A stretch of 64,000 nt of DNA, taken from Pseudoscleropodium purum (lineage: Eukaryota; Streptophyta; Bryopsida; Hypnales; Brachytheciaceae). The translations under genes and the position numbers were made by a program. The DNA lies in contig OZ017797.1 of NCBI GenBank assembly GCA_963969395.1, positions 31,806,001-31,870,000 of the forward strand. The letters are read 5' to 3'. Each line of letters opens with the position of its first letter. Position 1 is the first letter of the stretch. Shown here piece by piece: positions 48,401-60,235 of this stretch. Below the pieces are notes generated by a model. It was not told the DNA's origin, did no database searches, and saw only the letters and a list, made by a program, of their open reading frames with translations.

Positions 48401-49120
48401 GCCCAACCAATTTGTCAAAAATATATTCTTTGCAAGAGATATAGGAATTTGTCCAAAATTTGGTAATGGAACATTTGAAAGGAATTGAATTAGATCACTT
48501 TCTCCACCTTCTACCTTCAAGATGCAATCCCTCCATTGTAGTACGTACTTTGCTAATTCAAATTCATTAGATTCAGGTTGCAAATTATGCAATTTGTTTT
48601 CCAATATTTTGCATAATTCATTTTGATCTTCTTCAACTTCTTCTAGATCACATGGAAGAAAATTAGTGACACGTGATTGAAAATTCACAATACTCTCCAT
48701 CCCTTTTGAACATGAATCAAGGTTTGATGCAATGTCAAATAACCCTTCACAACAAGATGCCATTTCCAAAAGCACTTCTCTAAATGCTTCTTTGTTTTGC
48801 ATTTGAATTAGAGGTGCCGCAAACCAAGTTTGAGAACAACTTTGCACCAATACCTCAGCTTTTGAAGAGACTTTACAAACATCTATTAGTAAAGGTTGAA
48901 AGGCTCTTGAATCCAACTCAAATAGCTCTTGAAATCTTTGCACAAAATTGCTCAAACGATAAACCAAATTCTTGCATTGATTAGCATTGAATACTTGATT
49001 TGAATTTAAAAATTCTTCACAATTCTTCAAAGCTTTTGTTATATTCATTTTTTTGAAAATATCCATATTGATGTCATACATCACAAGTTTATCCAAAGTG
49101 AAGATCAAATATCTCTGCAC
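42458..49120 (-). CDS. Protein kinase-NB-ARC-LRR immune receptor (PK-NBS-LRR)
   Basis: Three exons on the minus strand: to 47429, 47258-46218 and 46036-42458, with 170- and 181-bp GT-AG introns both in phase 0. The first ATG in frame is 49081, giving 2,090 residues; a splice-acceptor-like TGTGCAG at ~49120 hints at an upstream exon. Residues 1-210 are helical. The kinase has an atypical N-lobe without a clear glycine loop, then HRDLKPTN (~330), IDFGIS (~364), GYMAPEV and a C-lobe Arg. A hydrophobic stretch (IVMIGQWWFYAWRFIMYGLW) links to the NB-ARC: P-loop GVSGIGKTT (~590), Walker B VFFILDDV, GSKLIVTSRD, GGHPLSLEV and ISMHD (~864). Exon 3 is a long LRR domain with ten near-identical 96-residue blocks. 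In plants such proteins sense pathogen effectors and trigger defence. No internal stop or frameshift is seen, so I take it as functional. The 5' end is the least certain part. Confidence 0.9.
42512..45391 (-). repeat. Ten tandem 288-bp LRR super-repeats
   Basis: Ten head-to-tail copies of a 96-codon unit. Each holds four 24-residue LRRs that begin LTSLT, MSCLEWLGF, LKAL and LASLKKLYL, and each unit has the GCEQLKEIPLA block. Copies differ at a few positions (DDSDLE versus DDLVLE, MPHELEK versus IPHGLGK). An eleventh copy breaks off after GCEQL and ends in EKRFARLLS and the stop. DNA-level similarity between copies is very high, indicating recent unequal exchange or gene conversion. Confidence 0.95.
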
Positions 49121-50491
49121 ATGACAAATGAGACACCATTAGAATATCCACATCTCATAGTTTCTACAAAACTTCTATTATAATTGAACAATCTTACAAA
49201 TAATTGTCATTGATCCATCCAATTGAAGCAAGTTGGTAGAAGAATTTAAATACTCAACAATAAGATTGCCAATACCACACATATTTACACTAAAAACAAT
49301 GAAATAAAAGTCATTTACAAGTACAAAAAATAATTAAAAAAGAACATCGAACGAATCTATAATACACATTATCAATTATCTATAAATGAAGTTTCCTTGT
49401 GAAGTCCACAACATACAATTGCACGAATAAAAAAGAATTGCCTTCCAAGAATATTCTTCATCAAATGTTAAAAGATCCAATACCATTCTAGGCTATTAGG
49501 GCCAAAATTTCAAGTCGAATAATTAATTAAAGTTAGAAAAAGTAGTTTGGCAGTCACCTCTAGAATAAATAAAATTTTCTAGTTTTCTTTAATTTTTAAT
49601 TTTTTGTATACGACACCTTGATTTCAATGCCTTAATTATAGGAACATTAAGAGGTTGGTGAATTTATTATTTTGAGATTTGCATCAAGTTCACTTTCTAA
49701 TAGTTGGCAATTGAAGAATTAGCATATTTCTAAAAAACTCAACTCTTGTTTTTTTACTTAATTTTTGCTAAACTTATTATTGGGTATGGTATATCATGAT
49801 CACTCTTAATGAAAAATCAAGATGGAATTTTCGATGGTAAAAGAAAGCATGAGGTAGAATTTTCTACATTTTCCACATTCAATTGCATATCCACCTTTGC
49901 TTCCAACTTCTACTTCTATCCATTGTAACTCTCACAACATACACTTGTGACTGAGTTCAACAAACAAAAGAACTTGCACACAATGGCAACCACTCTTAAA
50001 ACAATGAAACTTCACGTTCAAAGAAAGAAAAGATAAGTTGTTTACCAAGAATCATCAAATGTGGAAATTACAAGGAACCACTTATTAGGCATGTCTCAAT
50101 TACCACTCCCCACTCAAGTAGTAAGAATAACATGCTCAATACAACTTTAACTCAATCATTCAAGACATAGATAATCTAGAGATAGCAAAATAAGAAATTG
50201 AAATTTCTACAAAAATGGCTAATAAATTGTTTTGAATAGGTCATTGCCACTAAGACATTTTACAATATCAATTGCAATTTAATTTAATTTACTTCAAATG
50301 TATGTATGTATATATGTGTGTGTGTGTATGTGTGTATATATATACATACATGTGCACTTCCACTGACTAAGAGTGGCAATACAAGTATTTCAAGCAAAGA
50401 TCAATCTCTTTAGAAGACAATCTTTAGTGACTAAATTACTTGGAAGAATTTCGTTTCCATTTCTTAGCATCAAATTAAAGTGAAATAAACA
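49121..50491. other. Upstream region of the NLR gene
   Basis: AT-rich, presumably promoter and possibly a missing 5' exon. No clear core promoter element can be singled out. A TG/TA-rich microsatellite lies at about 50300-50350. Confidence 0.45.
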
Positions 50492-51420
50492 TTAATCCCT
50501 AAAGGTTAAAATTGCGTTTTTTGTCAATATAGTGATTTTGGGCAACTCACTATGAATGGGTTTTTACTCTTTTTTGTTGAAATTTTCACACAACATGTGC
50601 CCAAGGAGTAGCTATAAGGCCCAATAATTTTCATAACTTTTGATTGCATGGTTCAAAAGCTATTGCATGATATGTCATTTCAATGCTCGGCGGGTAGTCC
50701 AAAAATTTCTTTAAAAATCACTTTTTTCAAAAATAAAAATTTGAAATTGTTTTTTTAGATTTATGTATATGTAGAGAGCTTTGAATAATCCCGTTTTGAT
50801 TTACAAGATGAAAGTTATGAGGAGTTCTAGTTTGTGGGTAGTTATGAATTTCCTACTCAAGAATAATCTTTGGAGTCTTTTATTTAACTCAATTTTTAAT
50901 ATTTTTTGGAAAAAATAAAAATATGTGATGTAGATTGTTAATTACTAGATTAATACCTTTGGGATTGGAATTTTCAATTTTATAATTAAATTCTTAACAA
51001 TTTAGTGTTTTGAATCATTTTGTATTTCTTTCTACTTACTGTTTTTTTCCTATATGTTGTGAAATTCCAAATGATTTAAAAATTTTAAGCATGTAGCAAA
51101 CTTGCCTTGAAGAATGAATCCAAAGAAGCACCACCATTTTGAACATTTTTTCATACAACTGTGATCTTGTGAAGTGCAGTTGCCCGTATTTTCACAGGGC
51201 CAAAAAATGATTTTTGCCACTTCAAACGTTAATATCTTGTAATCTACACGGTAGAAAATTCTGAAATTTTTTCTACAGCTTTTCGAACTAGTTTACTACA
51301 AGATCCTACGGTTAAATGTGCCCAAAAATGTTTTCCATATAAAATTTGGTGTTTGTATTAAAAATGGCAGTTTTGGAGTGTTTTTGGTGAAAACAAAGTC
51401 TATGACCTTTAGGGGTTAAA
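50492..51420. mobile_element. Possible TIR element
   Basis: Left end TTAATCCCTAAAGGTTAAAA and right end whose complement begins TTTAACCCCTAAAGGTCATA are imperfect inverted repeats about 930 bp apart. A TTAA-like target is possible but ambiguous. No coding sequence inside. Low-copy confirmation is needed to separate it from chance. Confidence 0.35.
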
Positions 51421-53393
51421 CTGAAAGTTCTAAGAATGTGAAACTTATATTTGCAAAGTTTAAACTTTAGTAAAATTTATTAGAAGCCTACCTTGTAAAT
51501 GCTTATATGCTCAATTATAATGAATTAGATGCTATCTTCTAAGTGTCATAGAACAACCTTATTAGCAACACACGTACAATCATGTGGATCAAGCTTTCTA
51601 TTTCTCTTGCCCTATTCCATCTCTTCTAAGATTTGTTAAATAACCTATTACCTACACTACAAATTTAAAACATGATTAGCAATATTCTAGGTAGCATATA
51701 CAACCTAATGAAAGTCACAAATTTATAATTCATGCACATTTCTAAATTTACCTTAGTTTTCAATGGAGATGCCAATGGAATCAAAAAATGTTGTAAAAAT
51801 TAAAATGCCACAATTCAAAAAGAATATTAGATTGCTTGAGAATTGCGAATTTAAGTCATGAACTATTAAAATAAACTCTAGCAAATAGCTTCCAAAGCTT
51901 ATCCACAAAATCTTCTATTTACTTTAGTAAAATCTTCCTCTATGTGATATTTTTGTCCAAAGAATTAAACAATTTATAACTAATTGCAATTTAATTTTCA
52001 TGACTTTATATGTAACTTCCAAACTTAGATTAAGATAAACTAGCAATCGTTTGCAAACCCCCAAAAATCTAAAATGTCCTTTTTCATTAAGTGGTGTGAT
52101 TCCAATGCCAAAAAATGTGGCAAATACAAGCACAAACATCTGTACTCTAAAATAGGTATGTATTTATGTTTATGAAGGTGCATTCTAAAAATACCAAACT
52201 ATTCATTAGGAAAATTTCAAGCCTCAACAAGACTGCAAGTTTTGCACCCCCACAATGCAATTATAGAAAAAAATTTATTATTATTATTTAAATTTGGAGT
52301 TTGAAATGACAGTAATAATGCCATATTGCCATGTCAACACCATGTTAGGTTGAATATTTAAAAACTAAAAAAAAATCCATAATTTTTCTTTCTTTTTTAT
52401 TCTTTTTTTATTTGCATTGTAGGAGTGCAAAAAATAAAAAATTTGCAACCTTGTTGAAGGTTCAAATTTTTTGTAATGGGAATATTGCCAATTCTAAAAA
52501 ATTGATGTTCCAAGCATTTAACTTTGGTAATACATCCAAAAGCAAAGAACCCAAACTCTTGTTGAAACCTCAAAAGCAAGTATATAGTTTAAAACACAAT
52601 GAAAACAAAACACCACCAAAATTGGAAAAGTAAAACAAAATAATATGCAACAATAAAATGAAAGAGAACAATGTATAAAATGTGTTCAAAATAATCATTC
52701 TTATGGTTGCATGAGACAAAAATCAAAACATGGGTTCAAATGCATTCCAATACCTATTGTTTCTTATAATATTGCTTTGAATTAAAAAAATTGCAGATTC
52801 AATTGAAGGCATGAACTCACATGATAAGGATGTAATATTTGTCAACCAACCAGTGTTGTTGAGAGCATGAAACATGTGCTTCTTCTTTACATATAAACCT
52901 CAATAATTGCATTGATCATGTACTCATTGGACATGATGGTGACATGATGGTGAGGCAAGGCATTCCAATAATTATGTGCGTACTTTAGAAAATTAGATGG
53001 CCATGTCAAAATATCACCTGTGATAATCACAAAATAATAATTAGTTCACAAAAATGAGATCAATGCTCAAAAGTAGGAAGGCTTGAGAGCATCATTAGAT
53101 ATAATATTGTTAATTTTGCTAGATTGCACCAATACACGTACATGTACACAAAACTGTAAAATCTAAGACACATAGGTTTTAAGTTTCAAATCAAGCATCC
53201 TTATCAAAGTAGTAGCTACCGCCAATTCAAGAAAATTGAGGTTTAATACCAATCTAACTGCTCATTTGCAAACCTATACATGCTAACAGTTTAGGGTTTA
53301 GAATGGGGATAATAGTTATCAGTTTCATGGTAACCCTATCTAACTGTCCAATGAGGGCAGGGACTTAGATGCCTCAAACACTGGACTGAGCAT
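51421..53393. other. AT-rich non-coding region
   Basis: No reading frame or RNA gene I can support; short ORFs near 51924 and 52412 have no recognisable features. Confidence 0.5.
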
Positions 53394-54225
53394 GAATGGA
53401 GAACAATACTAGCAAAATGGGACCAGCAGACTTCACTACAACTTGAGACGTGGACACAAGCTTGACATCTGTATCGCAGAATAGGACTAGAAGAAGAACC
53501 GTAAGCTTACACCACATGTTGAGACACATGGACAGAAGCTTGAGATTGACATCAATGGCAGAATACGACTAGATCGAGATACACGGAAATAAGCTTGAAA
53601 TCGATTTAAAATGGGACCAGGCAAATCACTCACCACAACTAAAGCTTAAGACACGTAGACATCTGCTTGAGATCGATATGGCAAAACAGTGTCTGCAATG
53701 AGAAGAGGAACAGCCATCCGTTGATTTCAGTTTGGGTGCCTTCGAATCGATTCCAGATTAACTGGAGATGCACGGTTATCCTCTCGTGGTTCGACGTCTG
53801 CAAAACTGCATAGCAAAGTCACGTTACCAGTTTTAAATCCTCAAGGCTTGAGAGTCACACGCCAGCCGGAAGGGACACCACGATACTAGTGCTACGAGCC
53901 TTCTTCGGAAGGTAACTAGCTTGAGGTACATGGACAGAAACTTGAGATCGACATAGCAAAACAGGACTAGCCAAACCACTCATCATGGTTAGCTTCAAAA
54001 ACATGGACGGAAGCTTGAGGTAGGCATGGCGAAACAGGACTAGCAAAACCACATACCATAGCAAAAACATGGACGGAAGCTTGAGATCAATACGGTAAAA
54101 CAGGGCTAGTCTAGCAAAGCCAGTCACCATAGCTTAAGATACATGGACAGAAACTTGAGACTGATACGGCAAAACAGGACTAGCCAATGCACTCACCACA
54201 GCGTGAGATCGATACATACGGCAGC
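53394..54225 (-). repeat. Degenerate tandem array of ~70-90-bp units
   Basis: On the minus strand the unit contains GCTAGTCCTGTTTTGCC, then ATCGATCTCAAGCTTCCGTC, CATGTATCTCAAGCT and a GTGAGTG- or GTATGTG-like word. About eight diverged copies can be followed, interrupted near 53700-53890 by a non-array segment that is itself duplicated at ~54500-54700. The last unit overlaps the end of a possible exon (54180-54362), so the array may have grown from an exon-intron border. Confidence 0.7.
53715..53890. repeat. Duplicated segment, copy 1
   Basis: Shares order and wording with 54500-54700: TTCGAATCGATTCCAGA, ACTGGAGATGCACGGTTATCC, GGTTCGACGTCTGCAAAACTG and GCCAGCCGGAAG correspond to similar words in copy 2. 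About 780 bp separates the copies, in direct orientation. Confidence 0.6.
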
Positions 54226-54362
54226 AGGGCCGAGCAGAAGACGGAGAAGAGAGCTATGTCCGAGCCTATCAAAATGAGCGCAACTCCACACAAACGCGAG
54301 CAAGCACCAAACCCTGCCGTTTGCTTGGGCTCCTGGGGTTTTACTGTACACGGACTGTTCAT
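54180..54362 (-). CDS. Possible first exon of an unknown membrane protein
   Basis: Minus-strand frame from ATG at 54362 with a hydrophobic stretch (LCGVALILIGSDIALFSVFC, continuing SALLPYVSIS), followed near 54205 by TGTG-GTGAGTGC, a good splice donor. Locally higher GC than the surroundings supports a gene start. I found no matching downstream exon, and the tandem array occupies the would-be intron, so this may be an orphan first exon or chance. Confidence 0.3.
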   Translation of the reverse strand: MNSPCTVKPQEPKQTAGFGACSRLCGVALILIGSDIALFSVFCSALLPYVSISRCGECIG

Positions 54363-54499
54363 CGGTGACTTAGTCAGTCGGAGTACGCATCCTCCGTGCT
54401 AACCCACCTCTGACTTTGTGTAGCTTCTCCTACATGCACAGTGCACGTAGACTTCAGTTGTCTGCAACGACCGACAAGTTGCGCGGGCACGTCGTTGAT

Positions 54500-54700
54500 T
54501 TTTGATTGGGTGTCTTCGAATAGATTCCAGAATAGATTCCAGAAAAGATTCCAGACTGACTGGAAATTCGTGGATATCCGGCCTCCCGTTGTTCGACGCC
54601 CGCAAAAACTGCACGTTACCCTTTTTCAATGTTTTCCTCAAGGTATGGTCCCACAATAATTCATGGCTTGGGGGCCACCATGCCAGTCGGAAGCCTAGCT
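54500..54700. repeat. Duplicated segment, copy 2, with a 13-bp triplication
   Basis: Direct repeat of 53715-53890 with moderate divergence. Inside, AGATTCCAGAAxx is repeated three times at about 54522-54560. The long plus-strand open frame 54502-54960 across it shows no domain and is not called as a gene. Confidence 0.6.
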
Positions 54701-55826
54701 ACATGAACAGGGCAAGAGGTTTGTCTGCAATGAGAAGATGCATGCATGTAAGGGCCTCAGATTCTCAGGAAATGGTCAAGTGGTCATCCATAGTCGACGC
54801 CGGAAGTATCGAGTTTCACTCAAAGGCACCTAAATGTATACCACTTAATGTATTTTTTGGGGCGACTTGTCACAAAAGCCGGTTTTATGAAGTGCGGTCC
54901 CAAAATATTACTGTAGTGCATAAGCAGTTGGTAAAACATTTTGCAAGGCTGCTTTCCTAAGCTCAAAAAAAGATGGAAGCTGATTGTGGGAACTTTCACC
55001 TGTTCTACGGTTCAAAATTGTACTCCGGAATAGGACATTAAATGCATACCAATTTTATATGCGAAACTAAAAACAGCTGAAGTAGGTTCCCTACCTTATG
55101 GATCAATTTTAACAGATGCAATTACAAGGAATGTGAATGAGGAATGTACCTGTCAGCACATACTTTTGCTGTCGGGCCCGAGAGTCTACGAAGGATCAAT
55201 ATCGCCTGTCAAAGTCACAGAAGATGCCAGTCGAGCAACATTTCAAATTTCGAGCAAATTCTGATAACATTACGTGGCGATGACAGATGTTTCTGGTCTC
55301 CAACTGAGGTATATTGAAAGTATGCAGAAATGCATGGAAGAAACAGAGTAGTAAATTATGGACCTTGCCAACTCGAATGGTATGTGCAACATTGGCCAAG
55401 TCTACGTTTTGTAATTGAGTCAACCTTTCGACAAAAGCCCCCACTCTCGTCAATTACACGCTGCCTTGTGATTTCAATTCAAAGACCCCTTCACACACCA
55501 AGCACAAAATGCACAGGAATGCACTATTAAGACTGAGTTCCAAAACATGGGATCACGCAGGTAGGAGTTTCACCGCTATTAACTTACCAACAAGGGCGCT
55601 GGGAATCGACAATGTGACCAATTTGGGGTTCAAAATCCTTGACCTAATTCAAAGAAATGTGCGTCTCAATCAGTTCCACTTGATATTTTCTAATACATTG
55701 CCTAGGAATGTAAAGTAGAAGATGGTAACACCAATAGGAGTCCTGATCCCGTCTCCACTACTGACCCTGTAACAACAGCAACTCATCCATTCATACGGAG
55801 TCGCACTTGAAAGGCACTGTACTGTA
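54701..55826. other. Unassigned region, possible exon debris
   Basis: Moderately GC-rich compared with neighbours. A short minus-strand segment near 55600-55655 is bordered by AG and GTAAGT, and a minus-strand open frame at 55453-55196 (LTQLQNVDLANVAHTIRVGK) looks protein-like. I cannot assign either to a family or link them in phase. Confidence 0.3.
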
Positions 55827-56050
55827 CAGTAGGGGGACAAAAAGTTTGGCGTTTTTGCATTCCAGCAGAAGAAAAAATCAAGTCTGCAATCTTTTAAAAT
55901 GCACCAAAGGCACAAAAATTGTTCCCTACCTACCAAATTTGGAACTTAGGTTCTTTTATAAGCTGATTACATGTTTGCAAAGTTTCGTAGTCTAATAATT
56001 TACCAAAATGGTTTTATAGCTAATTTACCAACTAGTACCCTTTTCAATAC
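55827..56050 (+). repeat. Left terminal inverted repeat of the Tc1-like element
   Basis: Pairs with 58091-58313. Shared words include AGTTTGGCGTTTTTGCATTCC and CCAAAATGGTTTTATAGC. Confidence 0.88.
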
Positions 56051-56371
56051 CTTTAGTCACTAATATTAGAGTGAACTCCATACAATGAGGAGAATAAAGT
56101 TAAACACCAATTAGTGAACTTCATTTACATTCTAATACTATCTTTGACTTGGTTGACATCATGAAGCATCAATCATTGCCTAAATGACAATTTAGAAAAC
56201 ACTAAAAATGTTGTCAATTGCAAAAATAATGCTTGACATTTGAAAGTCTTTTGAAGGCACATAAATTGTTTTCTAATCCTATAAATAGGAGTACATGTTC
56301 ATCTATAAGTTCATTATTTAAGCACAAATTTTTGTAGCCTAAAAATAGATAAAATAGGATTTATTGCAAAG

Positions 56372-57376
56372 TTACCAACGTGTATGCCCTCCTCTAGCCT
56401 CAATCACAAATTGTAATCTAGCTGGCATTGAATGACATAAAGTAAGAAGTTGACTACTATTGACTAATGTCCACTCTCTTTGTAAAGTTGCCTTCAACTC
56501 ATCGAAGGACTTGGGACTTGATTGGCCATGTTGGACTGCATTTTTTAAAAGCTTCCAGACATGCTCTAGTAGATTGAAATTAGAACTATTTGTTGGCCAT
56601 TCAAGCTTCTTTGTAAGCATAATTTTTTCCATTCTTCAAGGGCTTTACTTTGATGCACTAGAGCTCCATCTTCCATAAGTACAGCACGTGAGACTTGGCC
56701 CATAAATTGAAGCAAGTGGCCATCATAGACCAACTCCACAAAATCAATAGCTTTGCAATGATCCTTAGGCATAAACACAAGCTCTGATTTTTTGTCTCCT
56801 CCAAACCCTCCCCAAATCATGAGAGATGTCATCCCACTCTTGAAAGTGGGAACTACACAACTTGATGAATATCACTCATATGCCATTTTCCAAACATGAA
56901 TTTGCCTTAAATCTTTGCCAATTTCAAAAGTAGATTCATCTATCCAACAAACACACTCCCACTCTGCGGTACTCCATCTACAATATTTTCTTGCAAAACG
57001 TAGCCACTGCGACATATGAAGAGGTGTCAAAAAAGGCTCCTTCACTGCAATTCTACTAAAAATGTTGTGGTCATGCAAAACACAGCAAATAGTCCTAATA
57101 CTCACATCCACAACGCAAACATTGGTGATATCTTGAAGTGATGATCAACGATGAGTTTTGGAGAATAATAAAATTTGACTAGCATCCCTCTCACTAAGTT
57201 TCTTGGGTCTTCCAGTGCTTGAATTTGCCTAGTAAGTTTCATGCTCTCTAAATTGTTTGATGATTCTTTGCATTGTCCTACTTGGCTCTCCTACAATTCT
57301 TGCAATACTAGCACCACTCATTCCCCCCTCAATCATTCCCACTATACAGGCATGAATTTCATATGGAATTGTCATG
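56372..57376 (-). pseudogene. Tc1-like transposase, interrupted
   Basis: From ATG at about 57376 on the minus strand. It begins with a helix-turn-helix (MTIPYEIHACIVGMIEGGMS, then ASIARIVGEPSRTMQRII), followed by a GRPKKLSERDA linker. The catalytic part has VCWIDESTFEIG (first Asp), LMEDGALVHQSKA (second Asp) and WPTNSSNFNLLEHVWKLLKN, the Tc1 form of the third acidic motif (Glu in LLEHVW). Stops in frame at 57231-57229 (TAG), 57147-57145 (TGA) and 56874-56872 (TGA), and a frame change near 56630, make it inactive. Tc1-like DDE elements are common in animals and fungi and are also reported in some plants. Confidence 0.85.
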
Positions 57377-58090
57377 ATTGTCTACAAATTGCGCTTTGAA
57401 TTTAGCCTTGGAAAATAAATTACAAAATTTGGAGAAAAAGGAAAAAAAATTGGACAAAAGAGAGGAGCCACTTGGTGGATCAAAGGGGAGAAATTAGAAC
57501 CATAAGGTTCGGTGTTGAACCCATCTACAAAGTAAGGCCCCCCTCTACAACAACCAAAAATCAATTAATCAAAAATAATAAATAAATCAAATTGATTGCA
57601 GATAAACAAAGAATCTAGCTTATGGAAGTAATATAACAAATCACTAAGCCAAATCCCAAATCAATTAATTGGCTTCTCACTACTCAACATGGAGATAGAG
57701 TGCTCAACATCACTAGTCACCCACCAATCACTCACTAACAAAAGCCAAACAAACCTTCTTCATCCACTAATTTTGATCTTGCAAATCCTCATTACCTTCA
57801 CCAATTCTCTACTACACTCTTGTCTCACATTTGCAACTCAATTCATGTCAACATTAACAAGTTGTGTGGTCTAAACTGCAAAGGTAATGTTGCTTATATA
57901 ACCAAATTATTGTTATTTTCAAACTTACACATCAAATGTTTTTAGGACAAGTGGAAACCTTCAAATTGAAAAGTGGATGATGCTTTTGTGTAATATCTAT
58001 GCTAAACAAAGCATCCATGACAAAATTTTAATTTTAGAAGCATGAGGTGTCTAATTCTCTTCAACATTTAGAATGTACCTTCTAATTCAT

Positions 58091-58313
58091 GTTGAAAAGG
58101 TTACTAGTTGCTAAATTAGCTATAAAACCATTTTGGTAAATTATTAGGCCACAGAACTTTGCAAACATGTAATCAGCTTATAAAAAAACCTAAATTCCAA
58201 ATTTGGTAGGTAGGGGATAATTTTTGTGCCTTTGGTGCATTTTAAAAGATTGCAAACTTGATTTTTTTCTTCTCCTGGAATGCAAAAACGCCAAACTTTT
58301 TGTTCCCCTACAG
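58091..58313 (-). repeat. Right terminal inverted repeat of the Tc1-like element
   Basis: Inverted copy of 55827-56050; small substitutions and a few single-base indels only. Confidence 0.88.
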
Positions 58314-58315
58314 TA

Positions 58316-59489
58316 TGTAGCCACTGATCATTGAATGGAAAGGATGATCACTGTCTTTGAAATTGCATAAGAAACTCATACATAATCTTAATGCAAGAGA
58401 GTTTTGCTGTTGTGGTATGTTGTGATTGGTTAAGAAGAGGTAGATTAAGATTGATAATGCTCACTACAAACCTATGCAAATTTTCAATAGGGTGGTATGA
58501 AGGAGAAATTCCATTGGTGTGAATGAACAAAATCTAAGAGAAATCTCTTCTTCTACCAATCAATATTAACTTAGTGAGTGAAGATTCACCTAACTTTTCA
58601 CCATACTAAGCATCTCTTCATGATCAAATTTAATTTGTAGGAAACTTACTTAAGACATATACCAACAATCCACATATTCATTATTGATCTACTTCTGATT
58701 ACCAATCAATATAATCAACTAATTTTTGTGACCATGTTTTTGATAGTTGCATGGACAATAAAGTCAACGAGCATGGATCACCCAAAAATGTCAATGGATC
58801 AAATATCATAGTGAATCCTGTAGTGCAATTGTTATTGATTCTTTGTTATTGGAGATTTGATAGCCTATCTTCATGAGTTCTTCTTAATACAATAACATGC
58901 TCAATACTTCTTGTTGGATGCATTTGGTCTAACAAATTATCTGACATACTTAGATTCTGGATTTAAGTAATTACAATGGAATTAAAGCAACCTTTGTTTG
59001 TACTGTGAGTCCTAGCAATTAACTTTGTGAATTTGATCTACCAGGTTCATAGTTTGTCAAGAAACCATCAAAATAACCTTTTGAAATTAATTGTAGCAAT
59101 TGAAAACAAGATCTTCCTTGTCAATAAACAATTCCATGCAATTGAGTTGTAGCAATCGAAGACAATATCTTTACTGTCAATAAACAATTCCATGCAATTG
59201 AAACATTATTTTTAGACAACTTATGTACTAGTCATTTGAGTGTTGGGAAGTTGAACCAGTATGCATGGTCCATCATAAGCATAACAATTATGATCTCTAT
59301 AGCTTATTAATGATTGGCATTAACTTAGTTAGTGTCGAACCACCTAACTTATCCACCTAACTTCATCTAGTAACTAGTAAATTCATCAAATTGTTGAATT
59401 CATGTAACTTTCATGTAATATATTCATAAGACTCTTGAACTTTGTTGCAAAAAAACTTCACTAATATCCATTCAACTTCCATTTTCTAT
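58316..59489. other. Non-coding stretch with a 56-bp duplication
   Basis: No gene seen. It contains the tandem pair at 59091-59202 listed separately. Confidence 0.5.
59091..59202. repeat. Two-copy tandem repeat, ~56-bp period
   Basis: TTGTAGCAAT at 59091 and again at 59147; both copies end with CAATAAACAATTCCATGCAA. Differences are a few substitutions. Confidence 0.8.
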
Positions 59490-59959
59490 TCAAACTATGC
59501 ATATGCTTTGATCATGATTTGCATCACTAATGTTGGTGTAAAAAATACAATTTGAAAATTTTCCATTGAATTGTGGAAAGTTCGTTAAACTATTTGGTGG
59601 TGAAGCACTTGAAATGCAACCAACATCCTCTATTGACACATTTGTTCCTCCACAACTTACTTGAACTCCAACATTTTTCACTTTGGATGGTAGTTGAATG
59701 CTTCACTTAACTTGCCTATACTTGCAAATGTTGTTGGACTTGCAGTTACTACCGGACTTGCAGTTGCCGGATTTGTAGACACTATGAGATTTAGAATACT
59801 TGAACTTGAAAATCCAAGGCTTTCATACTCTTGATGTTTAACTAAGTGTTCAAGTGTTGCTTTTTTCCACTTCTCTTTGAACAATCTAGACTTTTGGGAG
59901 GCCTTTATAGTTTTCTCAAGGAGATCTAAATTGATTGTCTGCCAAAAATCATCATCCAA
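59490..59959 (-). pseudogene. Unknown ORF downstream of the tyrosine recombinase
   Basis: Minus-strand frame from 59959 beginning MDDDFWQTINLDLLEKTIKA, Lys/Glu-rich then Ser/Thr/Ala-rich (TNPATASPVVTASPTTFAS), ending at 59678. A second frame continues to 59490 after an apparent one-base shift, or after a GTAAGT donor near 59660. It has no recognisable domain. It lies 280 bp beyond the recombinase gene on the same strand and may belong to the same element. Confidence 0.35.
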
Positions 59960-60235
59960 GTTGCAGACCTCATGTTCAATTGAGTCTTTTGGTCCACCAA
60001 ATACAATTTCTTGAATTCTACAAATTACACAAAATCATACACATTCAAGAAAGTTCACCATTTTAATATATGATCATTCCTAACCTCACAAGATACTAAA
60101 CAAAGGGAGCTAGATGTAATCAAATATTGATTATTGATATATTGTACCTTGTGCGTTTGGTTGAGTGAGCAAATTGAATTGTTGTGACTATAGTTGACTC
60201 ACAAGTTGAGTTTGTACGTTACTTGGACTCAAGAA

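Larger units (their letters stand above)
55827..58313 (-). mobile_element. Tc1-like DNA transposon with long terminal inverted repeats
   Basis: 2,487 bp with CAGTAGGGGGACAAAAAG at the left and, reversed, CTGTAGGGGAACAAAAAG at the right. Similarity between the ends continues inward for ~225 bp (55827-56050 and 58091-58313), with few differences. TA dinucleotides flank both ends (55825-55826 and 58314-58315), the duplication made by Tc1/mariner enzymes. A broken Tc1-type transposase lies inside on the minus strand. The good preservation of the termini suggests fairly recent movement. Confidence 0.88.

Noticed and set aside
54502..54960. 152-codon plus-strand ORF
   Set aside because: Overlaps a duplicated repeat segment and a 13-bp triplication; no recognisable domain.
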